Of a DNA stretch of 13,703 bases, positions 6,281 to 13,703 are shown piece by piece. The notes beneath the pieces were generated by a model. That model saw nothing but the letters and a program-made list of their open reading frames with translations. It had not been told where the DNA came from and searched no databases. Position numbers and translations under genes: made by a program. Within the stretch, counting starts at the first letter, position 1, and the number at the start of each line of letters is the position of its first letter. Origin of the DNA: JAUWMI01 sp964630455 (GTDB lineage Bacteria; Sumerlaeota; Sumerlaeia; MWCT01; JAUWMI01); contig CAZVVA010000100.1 of NCBI GenBank assembly GCA_964630455.1, positions 1 through 13,703 of the forward strand. The letters run 5' to 3'.

Positions 6281-7591
6281 ATGATGAAGAAATCGTTTGT
6301 TCTGACTTTTATCCTATCTGTTTTGGCGTTTGCTGTGGCGGCTCAGAATATAGGTGCAACGTCAGCTTCTACAAACACCATACTACTCACATTTAAGGGC
6401 GGCAATGTGAGGCAGTCGGATTTTAGCGCCTTCATTGACTACAAGACGGTGTTTTACAGCAATGGTGACCGACGCAGCCCTCAATATCCATTATACAATA
6501 ATAATACAGGTCAGGAAGAGGTACTTAACAGAATAGCCTTTAACAAAATCGCAAAACTCATAATACAGAGAAACAAACTGGATGAAAAAGATTACTTTAC
6601 TCTGAGAATGAAAAATAATTCCTATCGAATGGCCTGGGAGTATTTTATGCTGACACAAATGTATCCGGTTATCCGGGAGGCGAGAAAGCCCTGGGAAGAG
6701 AAATGGTTGAATTACTATGAGGAAAATATAGAGGAATTTACGGAGCCTGACGAAGTGTATTATCGTATGATTTTTTTTAATATGATAGGCCTCAATGAAG
6801 AGGAAAAACAGAAGAAGTATCACCTGGCAGAAAAGATAAGAAAGGAAATTGAAAAAGAGCCCCAGGTTTTTGCCGCTCTGGCAAAAGAATACTCCGAAGC
6901 TGATGAATCAGCAAGAGGAGGAGTGCTGGGGCCTTCCAGGCTTGATAAGATTACCCAGACCCTGGCAGAGGCGATAAGAAAGCTGCGCATTGGTGAAATC
7001 AGTCCAGTAATTCGCAGTGGCGAAGGACTCTTTATTCTGCTCATTGAAGATTTTAAAAAGGGCAAACCTAAGCCATTTCCAGAAGTGAGACGATTCGTGG
7101 TGGCGAACGTAGGAGAATTTTATGTATACGACATCGTGAAGGATTTCAAAAAGAAACTCATCGGAGATGCTGAACCCGTCTTCCTGAATGATAATATCAG
7201 TACTGCACCGGCTGACCTCGATAACGTTATTGCACGCCTTGGGGAAACGGAAATAAAGACCAGGGAAGTAGAGTATCAGCTTATGATACTCTATGATGCT
7301 CGATTCGTCAATCATGATGAACTTAAATCTCTTCTCTACCCTCTATTAGAAAAAAAGGCAATTTTTGAATCCGCAAAATCAAAAGGCTATTTAAACTCTA
7401 AACGCTTTGTGAATTATATGAACACTTATACAGAAGATCAATACGCCGTCCATTTTATCAGGCTCTATCATAAAAAGGAACTGCCAGAGGAATTTCGCAA
7501 CCTGGGAGTAGTAGAAGAGCTACTGAAAGAACTTCCTTCGCGGTATAATGCGCGCCTAATAAGATATCCAGAAATCCCGCCTGTAGAATAG
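6281..7591 (+). CDS. secreted PpiC/SurA-type parvulin peptidyl-prolyl isomerase
   Basis: The protein is 436 residues. A signal peptide covers residues 1-21 (lysines, then FVLTFILSVLAFAVA, then AQ), so it acts outside the cytoplasm. Residues 156-258 fit the parvulin domain: FAALAKEYSEADESARGGVLG (197-217), then LRIGEISPVIRSGEGLFILLI. The family isomerises Xaa-Pro bonds and chaperones exported proteins. Residues 40-150 resemble the N-terminal chaperone part of SurA-like proteins in layout only. Residues 300-436 are unrecognised. ATG 6281 and ATG 6284 are both possible; GGGAAAGG spaces better to the second. The gene is clearly AT-richer than its neighbours and lies between two repeat islands, so recent acquisition is possible. 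There is no sign of operon partners. Confidence 0.8.
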   Translation: MMKKSFVLTFILSVLAFAVAAQNIGATSASTNTILLTFKGGNVRQSDFSAFIDYKTVFYSNGDRRSPQYPLYNNNTGQEEVLNRIAFNKIAKLIIQRNKLDEKDYFTLRMKNNSYRMAWEYFMLTQMYPVIREARKPWEEKWLNYYEENIEEFTEPDEVYYRMIFFNMIGLNEEEKQKKYHLAEKIRKEIEKEPQVFAALAKEYSEADESARGGVLGPSRLDKITQTLAEAIRKLRIGEISPVIRSGEGLFILLIEDFKKGKPKPFPEVRRFVVANVGEFYVYDIVKDFKKKLIGDAEPVFLNDNISTAPADLDNVIARLGETEIKTREVEYQLMILYDARFVNHDELKSLLYPLLEKKAIFESAKSKGYLNSKRFVNYMNTYTEDQYAVHFIRLYHKKELPEEFRNLGVVEELLKELPSRYNARLIRYPEIPPVE

Positions 7592-7620
7592 CCTACTAAC
7601 TCAAAATGCCCGTTTTGGGG

Positions 7621-7703
7621 CTTTGGAGTGCGGCAGCAAAGCATAGCGCAGCTGCCGCTTTTGAGATCGCAAGCGCATCCGCCGCGGCGGATGCACTCCA
7701 AAG
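7621..7703. repeat. folded repeat with outer stem and two inner hairpins
   Basis: CTTTGGAGTGC (7621-7631) pairs exactly with GCACTCCAAAG (7693-7703). Inside are CGGCAGC (7631-7637) pairing with GCTGCCG (7651-7657) and the perfect 20-base palindrome GCATCCGCCGCGGCGGATGC (7675-7694). The junction bases are shared between stems, giving a three-way-junction or cruciform shape. It begins 30 bases after the PpiC-type stop. It may serve as a terminator or mRNA 3' end, but no U-tract follows, so I call it an intergenic repeat element. Confidence 0.8.
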
Positions 7704-7768
7704 GCCTTTCGTCCAACACTTATACCCATTCGCAAAATAAATGACCGAAAACCAAAGAAGCGAAAGGA

Positions 7769-7807
7769 CGAATCCGCCGAGGCGGACCGCGGCGGATTCG
7801 CCCCTAC
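7769..7807. repeat. GC hairpin repeat of the TAGGGGCGAA family
   Basis: CGAATCCGCCG (7769-7779) pairs exactly with CGGCGGATTCG (7790-7800) around a 10-base loop, and CGCCCCTAC follows. Read on the minus strand the outer part begins GTAGGGGCGAATCCGCCG. The same start with the CCGCCGCGGCGG core is the extra block in the left inverted-repeat arm (about 5558-5581). A smaller alternative hairpin, TCCGCC-GA-GGCGGA, occupies 7773-7786. Confidence 0.75.
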
Positions 7808-7889
7808 AGGAGCATTTACGCCAGAGGCGCACAAGTTGCGTGCAACTCGGTGGTTTCATGCAGTAGGGGTGAAATGGACATATAACGTA

Positions 7890-7913
7890 GGGGCAGACCC
7901 ATGTGTCTGCCCC
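7890..7913. repeat. hairpin GGGGCAGAC / GTCTGCCCC
   Basis: A perfect 9-base stem with the loop CCATGT, preceded by ACGTA. It shares the TAGGGGC opening with the two GC hairpins named above, suggesting a broader intergenic hairpin family. A further GTAGGGGTGAAA stub occurs at 7863-7874. From 7914 to 7990 I see nothing recognisable. Confidence 0.75.
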
Positions 7914-7994
7914 ATGCACTGTGAATTACGGACATTCAATATGCAAAACAGTATAAATTCTTTCCCTGATGAATTTTTGGACATTTTAAACTGC

Positions 7995-8034
7995 AAAAAA
8001 AAGCCCGCAATTGCTTGAGTGAGCAATTGCGGGC
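7995..8034 (-). terminator. rho-independent terminator of the beta-propeller gene
   Basis: On the minus strand a 13-base perfect stem, GCCCGCAATTGCT (8034-8022) with its complement (8015-8003), closes a six-base loop and is followed directly by eight T residues (8002-7995). It lies 37 bases after the stop codon of the gene ending at 8071. There is no U-tract on the plus strand, so it acts leftward only, and the plus-strand gene to the left does not use it. Confidence 0.93.
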
Positions 8035-8070
8035 CACGTTTACACGTTTACCCGAAGAGGACGATTGGTA

Positions 8071-10452
8071 TTAATACTCTCTCCAGTCCTCCAAGCGCGT
8101 AAGGTTTGTAAAGCTGATCGAGCTCGAAGAGGTTGTGGTATACTCGCTTGCACCAGGAGGTGCCCACATACGCACATGTTCAGTATTTGCACTTGCGGTC
8201 AGGATGTTACCTGCCGGGTCAAAAGCCACGGCATTACAATTAGATCCGCCGTGCTGAAAGTGCTCGACATAGTTACCGTTTGAAGGATCATATAAGATGA
8301 TATCCTCACCGCAGCAAGATCCGTGATTCTGACACGATACAATGCGATTTCGCGCCTCATCCTCAGCAACACCGAATGCATAGATGAGGTCAGCGTCATC
8401 AAGCGTACTCCCTGATTCGGCATAGATTTCACCCGCGGTCTTCACCCATCTCAGGCCTGCAGAAGTTCCGTCGTCACGGTCACACTTGAAGATCAACGGC
8501 TGGGTGCCTGACCAGCGCTTATTCACGAAATAGGCATCACCGCTCGTCCTGCCGATAACCACATCGTATACGCTATACAGCGTCGATTCAGTCGGGTTAT
8601 TTGTACTTGAATCCGACCAGATCAACGTTGGCATACTTGGACTTGAATAATTGTCCAGAGTATTGCCAATTGCCCACTTGTAGAAATCCGGGAATGTATC
8701 AGTACCTGGGGCCTGGTCACGGTCAAGACCGTAAAGCACGCGGGAAGCACCAGAGCCAACTGTCTGCCCAGCACACACGCGACCATGGTTGCCATCTCCA
8801 GCAACGAGAACTGCCGTTGCTTGTGTTACCGGGTCAGTACCGGGATAATACAGATAGAAGTCATCTGTTACGTTGTTTGACCCTGAATCACCCAGACAGA
8901 CCAGGCCATCGTCGCCAATATGGAGTTTGCGCGGGCTCCACGAGTCGCCCGGATCCCAGTGGTTGCTCGGGTCATTTCCGGACAGCGTCCATGAATTCGC
9001 CTCGCTGCCGCCGTACCAGCTCAAGTCGTTCCGAAGTGAATAGACGCCCTGTTTATTTGTCTCTGCACCCGGATTGGTAGATACCAGAGGTCGAGCGTTG
9101 GACACGTAGATTCTGCCGAAATCGGGACTTGTCTGGTCATAGACCACTGTAACGCCTTGAGGCGAGTAGTACTGAGCGGAGCCTATTTCACCATATCCCA
9201 GCTTGCCGAATATGTTGCAATCCGGCAAGACGAAATATATAGCGCCCGCTGAGACCACCACGAGGTCACCATTTCCGCCCCAGCTTGCCCGGCTAGTAGG
9301 CGGGGCCCAGCGTCCAAGTTCTTCTCCGGTGTCACCATCGGCGAGGACGATGTTGTTGTCGCTGTTGAGAATGACCGCAATCACATCTTTGCCTTCAAGC
9401 TGGAAGAAATCGCCACCGCACGTATTTTCTGGGCCTGAGAAGGCGGTGTCGTTAGCCCAAGTTCCACCTGACCTGACCCATCGCTCAACAAAACCGCCGT
9501 TCGTGCTGCCCCAGAGCACGTCTCCGTCACCGCCGGTGTTGCCATCGCGACCAATAATCATGTGCGAATTTGGCATGGCAGCTGTTGATTCTAACAGGCT
9601 GAACGTAGTGCCATCGGTGGAAGTATGAACTCTCGTTGCAACTGAACCTGCGTTGCCGCCCTCGTAAATAATAGTGCTTGCACCAGCGTTGACGACGTCA
9701 AGCGCACGGCAGGAAGCCCCCATAAAAGCAACTGCTACTGGGCTTGAGCCAGCGTCATCTGCCTCAATACGAACGATTGGGAAGCCAGCGCCACGGTATG
9801 CGCTGAGATAAATACTCCCGTCAGTGGCAGTAGCGACATCATACGGTCCCAACCAGCCGTCTAACGTCCACGTGTCCGTAGTATATCCATCGTCATCCGC
9901 ATCGTAGGTATCAACAACGGTTAAGCCCAAAGTACGCAGAAAATTACCGCTGGAACTTACTACGGACAGCTGTCGTGGACTGGTGGTCGCAATAATCAGG
10001 TTGGTTCCGTTAAAGCCGATACCGCGCACGTTGGGAGTGTTGGGTACAACTTCCGAGGTCGGAGTCGTCCACGCGTCATATGCTCCCATGGCAGTAATGT
10101 TCGTCCAGCTGCTGCCATAACCATCAGATTCTGCCTTGACTGTGAAATTATAATTTCCCGAGGCAACATCAGCACCCCAGAAGGTTTGTCCATCCCAGGT
10201 GACACTCTGATCACCACGGCTTAGAGCACCCAGATTGAAGGTTCTCAGTACTGTGGTGTCAGGAAGCGGACCCATAACCTCCACTGTCACGGTCTTGGCG
10301 TCCTCATTCAGAACGAACTCGAGTTCAACAGTTTCCCCTGATTGGAAAAGGGTCGGTGTTGAGCTGAGATCCGCTGCATAAGGGGCGGCATAAGCCATTG
10401 TCCCGATGAGACACAATGATGCTATTGTTACGAACAATGCAACCTTTCGCAT
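8071..10452 (-). CDS. secreted protein with FlgD-like Ig domain and beta-propeller
   Basis: The protein is 793 residues. A signal peptide covers about residues 1-22 (MRKVALFVTIASLCLIGTMAYA). Residues 33-108 match FlgD-type Ig domains: GETVELEFVLNEDAKTVTVEV, then LGALSRGDQSVTWDG...GADVASGNYNFTVKA. The rest shows recurring propeller-blade-like strands such as DGSIYLSAY, NGDLVVVSAGAIYFV, DDGLVCLGD and AGNILTASA, spaced through 130-770, like NHL/YncE-type propellers. I see no catalytic motif, dockerin, PEP-CTERM tail or membrane anchor. ATG 10452 is preferred over TTG 10455 because AAGGGAGGG lies 8 bases before it. The terminator is strong. The gene probably encodes an extracellular or periplasmic binding or structural protein; the function is unknown. 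It is separated from ftsY by 255 bases and probably has its own promoter. Confidence 0.85.
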   Translation of the reverse strand: MRKVALFVTIASLCLIGTMAYAAPYAADLSSTPTLFQSGETVELEFVLNEDAKTVTVEVMGPLPDTTVLRTFNLGALSRGDQSVTWDGQTFWGADVASGNYNFTVKAESDGYGSSWTNITAMGAYDAWTTPTSEVVPNTPNVRGIGFNGTNLIIATTSPRQLSVVSSSGNFLRTLGLTVVDTYDADDDGYTTDTWTLDGWLGPYDVATATDGSIYLSAYRGAGFPIVRIEADDAGSSPVAVAFMGASCRALDVVNAGASTIIYEGGNAGSVATRVHTSTDGTTFSLLESTAAMPNSHMIIGRDGNTGGDGDVLWGSTNGGFVERWVRSGGTWANDTAFSGPENTCGGDFFQLEGKDVIAVILNSDNNIVLADGDTGEELGRWAPPTSRASWGGNGDLVVVSAGAIYFVLPDCNIFGKLGYGEIGSAQYYSPQGVTVVYDQTSPDFGRIYVSNARPLVSTNPGAETNKQGVYSLRNDLSWYGGSEANSWTLSGNDPSNHWDPGDSWSPRKLHIGDDGLVCLGDSGSNNVTDDFYLYYPGTDPVTQATAVLVAGDGNHGRVCAGQTVGSGASRVLYGLDRDQAPGTDTFPDFYKWAIGNTLDNYSSPSMPTLIWSDSSTNNPTESTLYSVYDVVIGRTSGDAYFVNKRWSGTQPLIFKCDRDDGTSAGLRWVKTAGEIYAESGSTLDDADLIYAFGVAEDEARNRIVSCQNHGSCCGEDIILYDPSNGNYVEHFQHGGSNCNAVAFDPAGNILTASANTEHVRMWAPPGASEYTTTSSSSISFTNLTRLEDWREY

Positions 10453-10485
10453 CAAGTATTCCCTCCCTTCATAAAATTTAAAGAT

Positions 10486-10518
10486 TTAAAATTCACACCT
10501 TAAAATGCTAAGTTTCAT
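10486..10518 (-). CDS. possible 10-residue leader ORF upstream of the propeller gene
   Basis: On the minus strand GGAAAGGAGG (10530-10521) is followed after two bases by ATG (10518-10516) and ten codons, MKLSILRCEF, then TAA. It ends 33 bases before the propeller gene ATG. A small hairpin (TACGG / CCGTA, 10552-10538) precedes the SD. The spacing of SD to ATG is shorter than ideal. It could be a leader peptide, a ribosome loading site, or chance. Confidence 0.25.
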   Translation of the reverse strand: MKLSILRCEF

Positions 10519-10576
10519 AACCTCCTTTCCTTTGAAATACGGTAATCCCGTAGAGAAATCCTTACGACATACAAGT

Positions 10577-10606
10577 ATCCTATACATGGCTCTTCATGCA
10601 TTGCAA
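10577..10606 (-). promoter_or_regulatory. candidate promoter for the beta-propeller gene
   Basis: Minus strand TTGCAA (10606-10601) and TATAGG (10584-10579) lie 16 bases apart; TAGGAT, two bases further on, is an alternative -10 at 18. This predicts a 5' leader of roughly 120 bases containing the hairpin and mini-ORF at 10552-10486. The match to consensus is only moderate, but the 255-base gap behind ftsY and the dedicated terminator make an own promoter likely. Confidence 0.35.
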
Positions 10607-10707
10607 GAAAAAAATGAACTTTTTGATGAGCCGTTCACAAACTAATAGATAACTTATAATCAGAGTGCCAAATGTGAGATTGAATAAGGTAAACTAGTGC
10701 GGGGTAT

Positions 10708-11658
10708 TCAGCTTTCGAACAGGGCGTCAACGTACTCTTTGGGGTTGAAGTCGCGCAGATCCTCGAGTTTTTCGCCTACGCCGATCATGACGACCGGGAT
10801 TTCGAAAAGGTCGCGAATCGCCACCAGGATACCCCCTTTAGCTGTTCCATCGAGTTTCGTCATGACAATACCGGTGACAGGAATAGCCTGGCTGAATATT
10901 TTAGTCTGGTTGATGGCGTTTTGGCCTGTTGTTGCGTCGAGGATCAGGAGCGATTCGTGCGGGGCCTCGGGAACGAGTTTTTTTATTACGCGTACCATTT
11001 TTTTTAATTCTTCCATGAGATTGATCTTCGTGTGGAGACGGCCTGCAGTGTCAATAATGACAACGTCAGTGGCTCTGGCTTTAGCGGAGTTCAGCGCGTC
11101 GTAGCATACCGATGCCGGATCAGCGCCCATGCTTTGCTTGACGAAGTCGCTGTGAGAGCGCTCGGCCCAGATTTCGAGCTGCTCGACTGCGGCTGCGCGG
11201 AAGGTGTCAGCCGCCACTAGCATGACAGATTTGCCCGCATCATGGTAGCGCTTTGCGAGCTTGCCAATCGTGGTGGTCTTGCCAACCCCATTTACCCCGA
11301 CAACAAAAATTACGGAGGGTTTTGCGGTTGGGGGTGCGAGCGGACGCTCACTCTTACTGACGATGGATAGCAGCGCCTGTTTGAAGACTGTGATGAGCGT
11401 CTGTGGGTCTTTCACGCCGCGAACTGTGGTTTCCTCGCGGATAGTGCTGATGATTTTGGCTGTGGTTGACACGCCGACATCGGCCTGGATAAGAATCTCT
11501 TCGATTTCTGACAGTAGCTCCTCGTCAATTTTGCCGCGAAGCGCAACCAGCGTTCTTACCCGGTCAATCACACTGTGCTTGGTTTTTGCCAGGCGCTCTT
11601 TCAGGCGTGCGAAGAGCCCTTTCTTCTCCGGGGGCTGATTTGTATTGCGTTTTGACAA
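10708..11658 (-). CDS. ftsY: signal recognition particle receptor FtsY
   Basis: The protein is 316 residues, the compact form of FtsY without a long acidic A domain. An amphipathic N-terminal stretch (GLFARLKERLAKTK, 14-27) can serve for membrane binding. The N domain spans about 28-105. The SRP-type GTPase has G1 GVNGVGKTTT (121-130), DTFRAAAVEQL (151-161), DTAGR (203-207), TKLDGTAKGG (267-276) and GVGEK (293-297). It pairs with Ffh to deliver ribosomes to the Sec translocon at the inner membrane. The start is TTG (11658-11656): AGGAG lies 8 bases upstream and no closer in-frame ATG exists. The 212-base gap upstream (11659-11870) shows no convincing promoter, and no terminator is seen after the stop. 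Confidence 0.96.
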   Translation of the reverse strand: MSKRNTNQPPEKKGLFARLKERLAKTKHSVIDRVRTLVALRGKIDEELLSEIEEILIQADVGVSTTAKIISTIREETTVRGVKDPQTLITVFKQALLSIVSKSERPLAPPTAKPSVIFVVGVNGVGKTTTIGKLAKRYHDAGKSVMLVAADTFRAAAVEQLEIWAERSHSDFVKQSMGADPASVCYDALNSAKARATDVVIIDTAGRLHTKINLMEELKKMVRVIKKLVPEAPHESLLILDATTGQNAINQTKIFSQAIPVTGIVMTKLDGTAKGGILVAIRDLFEIPVVMIGVGEKLEDLRDFNPKEYVDALFES

Positions 11659-11870
11659 TGTATAGACTCCTGATTTCTCGCGATTGTGATTCGTGAATTT
11701 GACTGGTTAAAGGAAACAGACACGCTCTTACGCAGATTGAGGCTGATGTTCAAGCGAAAATTTGCCTGCCATACCGGTTGAGACTCGACTTAGTGCAGCA
11801 CAGGGGGTGCAGAGTTGCCAGAGGCTAATTCGCGATGAGGCCGCATGTGCTGCGAGAACTACAGGCAATA

Positions 11871-13556
11871 TTACTCTTTTTTGAAAATCTGAAAGGCAAT
11901 ATGTGTGCGTGGCTTCGATGTGTACGATGGAAGGAAAACTTCATATACGGGTGTCTTGCTTTTGAGTTCTTGAGGGTACAAAACGACCAGCGAGTTGGAT
12001 GAGATTTGGGGCCAAAAGCGTTCCATGTCGAGACCAGGGGGCATGAAGACATACGACAGCGAACGAAAGCCATTGGCTTTTACATGAGCTGGTTGTATCT
12101 TTTCGTAAAAGAGCACTAGGTACGGGGCAAAGGTGATGTAGCCGGAGAAGTAAATGTGCATAGGGGGAGGGGAATGGTGCCGTGTATATTCGATGGCCTC
12201 CTTTACTCCATACTGCCAATCAGGCGCCGAGTAGATGGGATAGAGCACGAAGAGGTTGAAGACGAACAGAAGCACTGCAATACAGGCGACAATGACGAGA
12301 CAAAGGAGGACTGTGCGCATCATACGGTTGACATGAGGAACCACTGGACGATTCGGTTGCTCAGTGGGATTAAGCCACTTGAGGACGGCATGAATGCCCA
12401 TCGCTGTGATCAACTGGATCACGGGAAGCGCGACGATTGAACGCAGCGCATGAGGTACTCCCTCGCGCGTCAGGCTTGCTCCAACAGGGAACAGGAGAAA
12501 CCAGCCGAGCAAGAGGAGGTCTGCCTGCGTGCGGCGCCTGGCGAGCCGTATCAGGCCAATTATCAGAAATGGCGCTTCAAAGAGGTAAAGTACGCCAAAG
12601 CTGGTAAGCAGAAGACCGACGGATTTGGGATTCAGATGAAATGGCACGCCCAGTACGTGCATAGATGCTAGACTCTGGACACTGTGGCGCGTGAGCTCAT
12701 CGCCTTTGAAAAACAGAAAGAGAGGCGAGTAGTGTTCGATATAGTTACGGAGAAACAGCAGCAGCGTTTTATACCATGGGAGATTGAGAGCAAAAATCGA
12801 GATTCGCTCAAACCGCGAACCTCCGTGTGCACTGAGTGTGAACAGGAGGACTGGAACAGCCAGGATCATGAACAGGCCTAAGCTGCCCAGGGCCCATGGC
12901 CGCGCCTCGCCGAGCCTTCGCCAATAGACAAGACAGAGCAGGAGCAGAAAGATCGGGATAAACAGGCGAGCCACCGCATAGGCGTAAAAGGAAACGGCAA
13001 ATACTAAAGCGGCGAGCAACCAATAGCGGGGTCTTTGCTCAATGCCCTTGAGAAAACAGAGCAGGGCTATTGTGAGAAACATCGGCACGAGGATTCCCTG
13101 CAGGGCCCAGCGGCTGAAGAGCACGTGCCAGGGAGAAATCGCAAGGAGCAGACAGGCAATGAGAGCCAGGCGTGTGTTGTTCCAGAGCCGCTTTGCCAGG
13201 AAGAAGGTGAGCAGCACGGTCAGGATACCGGCGAGGGCAGCTGGCGCTCGGGTGGCGAATACGGTCAGGCCAAAGAGTGCAACGAAGGGGACGTCAAGAT
13301 ATTGGTAAATGGCGGATGTATACACGCCAAACACATTGCAAAAAAGCGGGAAAGGTTGAAAGCAGACACGCGATCCTGTGGGGAATGTTTCAAAGTAGAT
13401 ATAGCCGCCGGTTTTCAGGAGTGAGTAGGCAGTGTAGGCCTTTTCGGCTTCATCGCGAAAGAGAGCTGGCGGATTGGAACCGAGTGAATAAAGGCGTAGA
13501 ACGGCTGCGAGCGCGATAATGAGAACGAGCAAATAAACTGGCGATCTGTGGTTCAT
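11871..13556 (-). CDS. GT39/ArnT-like polytopic membrane glycosyltransferase
   Basis: The protein is 561 residues with about a dozen hydrophobic helices between residues 7 and 440, then a soluble tail of about 120 residues. The N-terminus has the hallmark of this superfamily: one membrane helix, then LRLYSLGSNPPALFRDEAEKAYTAYSLLKTG, where the acidic pair D35-E36 in the first outer loop is the expected catalytic or metal-binding site. Such enzymes move a sugar from a polyprenyl-phosphate donor to lipid, protein or glycan on the outer face of the membrane. The acceptor cannot be told. ATG 13556 is preferred over TTG 13592 because it sits at the membrane helix start as in relatives, though its ribosome site (AAGGA directly before ATG) is poor. 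It is upstream of and co-directional with ftsY. Confidence 0.82.
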   Translation of the reverse strand: MNHRSPVYLLVLIIALAAVLRLYSLGSNPPALFRDEAEKAYTAYSLLKTGGYIYFETFPTGSRVCFQPFPLFCNVFGVYTSAIYQYLDVPFVALFGLTVFATRAPAALAGILTVLLTFFLAKRLWNNTRLALIACLLLAISPWHVLFSRWALQGILVPMFLTIALLCFLKGIEQRPRYWLLAALVFAVSFYAYAVARLFIPIFLLLLCLVYWRRLGEARPWALGSLGLFMILAVPVLLFTLSAHGGSRFERISIFALNLPWYKTLLLFLRNYIEHYSPLFLFFKGDELTRHSVQSLASMHVLGVPFHLNPKSVGLLLTSFGVLYLFEAPFLIIGLIRLARRRTQADLLLLGWFLLFPVGASLTREGVPHALRSIVALPVIQLITAMGIHAVLKWLNPTEQPNRPVVPHVNRMMRTVLLCLVIVACIAVLLFVFNLFVLYPIYSAPDWQYGVKEAIEYTRHHSPPPMHIYFSGYITFAPYLVLFYEKIQPAHVKANGFRSLSYVFMPPGLDMERFWPQISSNSLVVLYPQELKSKTPVYEVFLPSYTSKPRTHIAFQIFKKE

Positions 13557-13588
13557 TCCTTGTTCCAGGTGATCTTTTCCGCCTGAAT

Positions 13589-13615
13589 GCAATAGTTTTT
13601 TCAGCTTTTTGTCAA
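13589..13615 (-). promoter_or_regulatory. weak candidate promoter of the glycosyltransferase gene
   Basis: Minus strand TTGACA (13615-13610) is perfect, but the only -10-like hexamer, TATTGC (13594-13589), is at 15 bases spacing. The -35 lies at the edge of the dispersed repeat that fills 13616-13703, so the repeat may border or supply the promoter. Confidence 0.3.
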
Positions 13616-13645
13616 ATGAGTTAGCATCTAAGGAGATTGATAATC

Positions 13646-13678
13646 CCCACGCACAAGGCGCATTTTCAACCTCACCTC
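13646..13678 (+). repeat. dispersed 33-bp repeat, copy 2
   Basis: Identical over 33 bases to 5731-5763, with patchy similarity continuing left to about 13612 (TCAAATGA, TTA-CAT). After the identical block the two copies part: here the hairpin at 13681 follows, in copy 1 the tandem CGCCTNAGGCG units follow. Both versions would end a folded unit that begins with CCTCACC. Confidence 0.85.
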
Positions 13679-13680
13679 CA

Positions 13681-13703
13681 TCCTCTCCCGCAAGGGGAGA
13701 GGA
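13681..13703. repeat. hairpin TCCTCTCCC / GGGAGAGGA at the right edge
   Basis: A perfect 9-base stem (13681-13689 with 13695-13703) closed by GCAAG, cut off by the window end. It belongs to the dispersed repeat just before it and resembles the widespread intergenic CCTCTCCC-type hairpins. The rest of the element lies outside the window. Confidence 0.7.

Noticed and set aside
7836..8018. 60-codon plus-strand frame running through hairpins
   Set aside because: It crosses the GGGGCAGAC hairpin and the terminator stem, and its composition reflects repeat sequence.
10570..10579. ATACAAGTAT in the propeller gene leader as a BlaI-type site
   Set aside because: It resembles the operator centre (TACAAGT) but lacks the TGTA half and the longer dyad.
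12156..13519. Several plus-strand ORFs opposite the glycosyltransferase
   Set aside because: They are antisense shadows of a clear polytopic membrane protein gene, rich in Q, E and R as expected from the complement of hydrophobic codons.

Overview
This looks like a chromosomal window from an uncultivated bacterium with an envelope and secretion machinery. It carries an FtsY-type SRP receptor, bacterial Shine-Dalgarno sites, a rho-independent terminator, a PhnP-like hydrolase, a BlaI/BlaR1-type regulator pair, a PpiC-type foldase and an ArnT/GT39-like membrane glycosyltransferase. Secreted FlgD-like Ig, beta-propeller and beta-helix modules, together with many GC-rich hairpin repeats between genes, resemble large PVC, FCB or candidate-phylum genomes. 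That placement is an inference; no rRNA or other phylogenetic marker beyond ftsY is present.

Layout. Positions 1-463 hold a probable leftward promoter for a gene off the left edge and one doubtful small ORF. Positions 464-1225 (+) encode the metallo-beta-lactamase-fold hydrolase. Positions 1373-1398 hold a TTGACA box abutting a perfect 20-bp BlaI/MecI/CopY-class operator. It drives a two-gene unit: a BlaI-family repressor (1455-1892, +) overlapping by 4 bases a 1170-residue BlaR1-like M56 protease (1889-5401, +). The ectodomain of this protease is not the expected penicillin-binding sensor. It is a HEAT-like segment, two tandem Ig-like repeats and a right-handed beta-helix. Positions 5402-6280 hold no convincing gene but contain a large imperfect inverted repeat around a dispersed repeat. 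An AT-rich, secreted PpiC-type protein follows (6281-7591, +), then a second hairpin-rich island (7592-7913).

The rest of the window reads leftward. A strong terminator (7995-8034) closes a secreted FlgD-Ig/beta-propeller protein (8071-10452). Upstream of it are a roughly 250-base leader region with a tiny SD-led ORF, then ftsY (10708-11658, TTG start) and a GT39-like integral membrane glycosyltransferase (11871-13556). The right edge repeats a 33-bp piece of the first repeat island and ends in a hairpin.

The genes share envelope themes (targeting, folding, surface glycans, surface sensing), but only blaI-blaR1 is clearly an operon. The most notable item is that pair: regulation in the style of beta-lactam induction (autoregulatory operator, repressor and membrane protease) joined to a polysaccharide-type or surface-type sensor ectodomain, with no beta-lactamase or PBP gene beside it.
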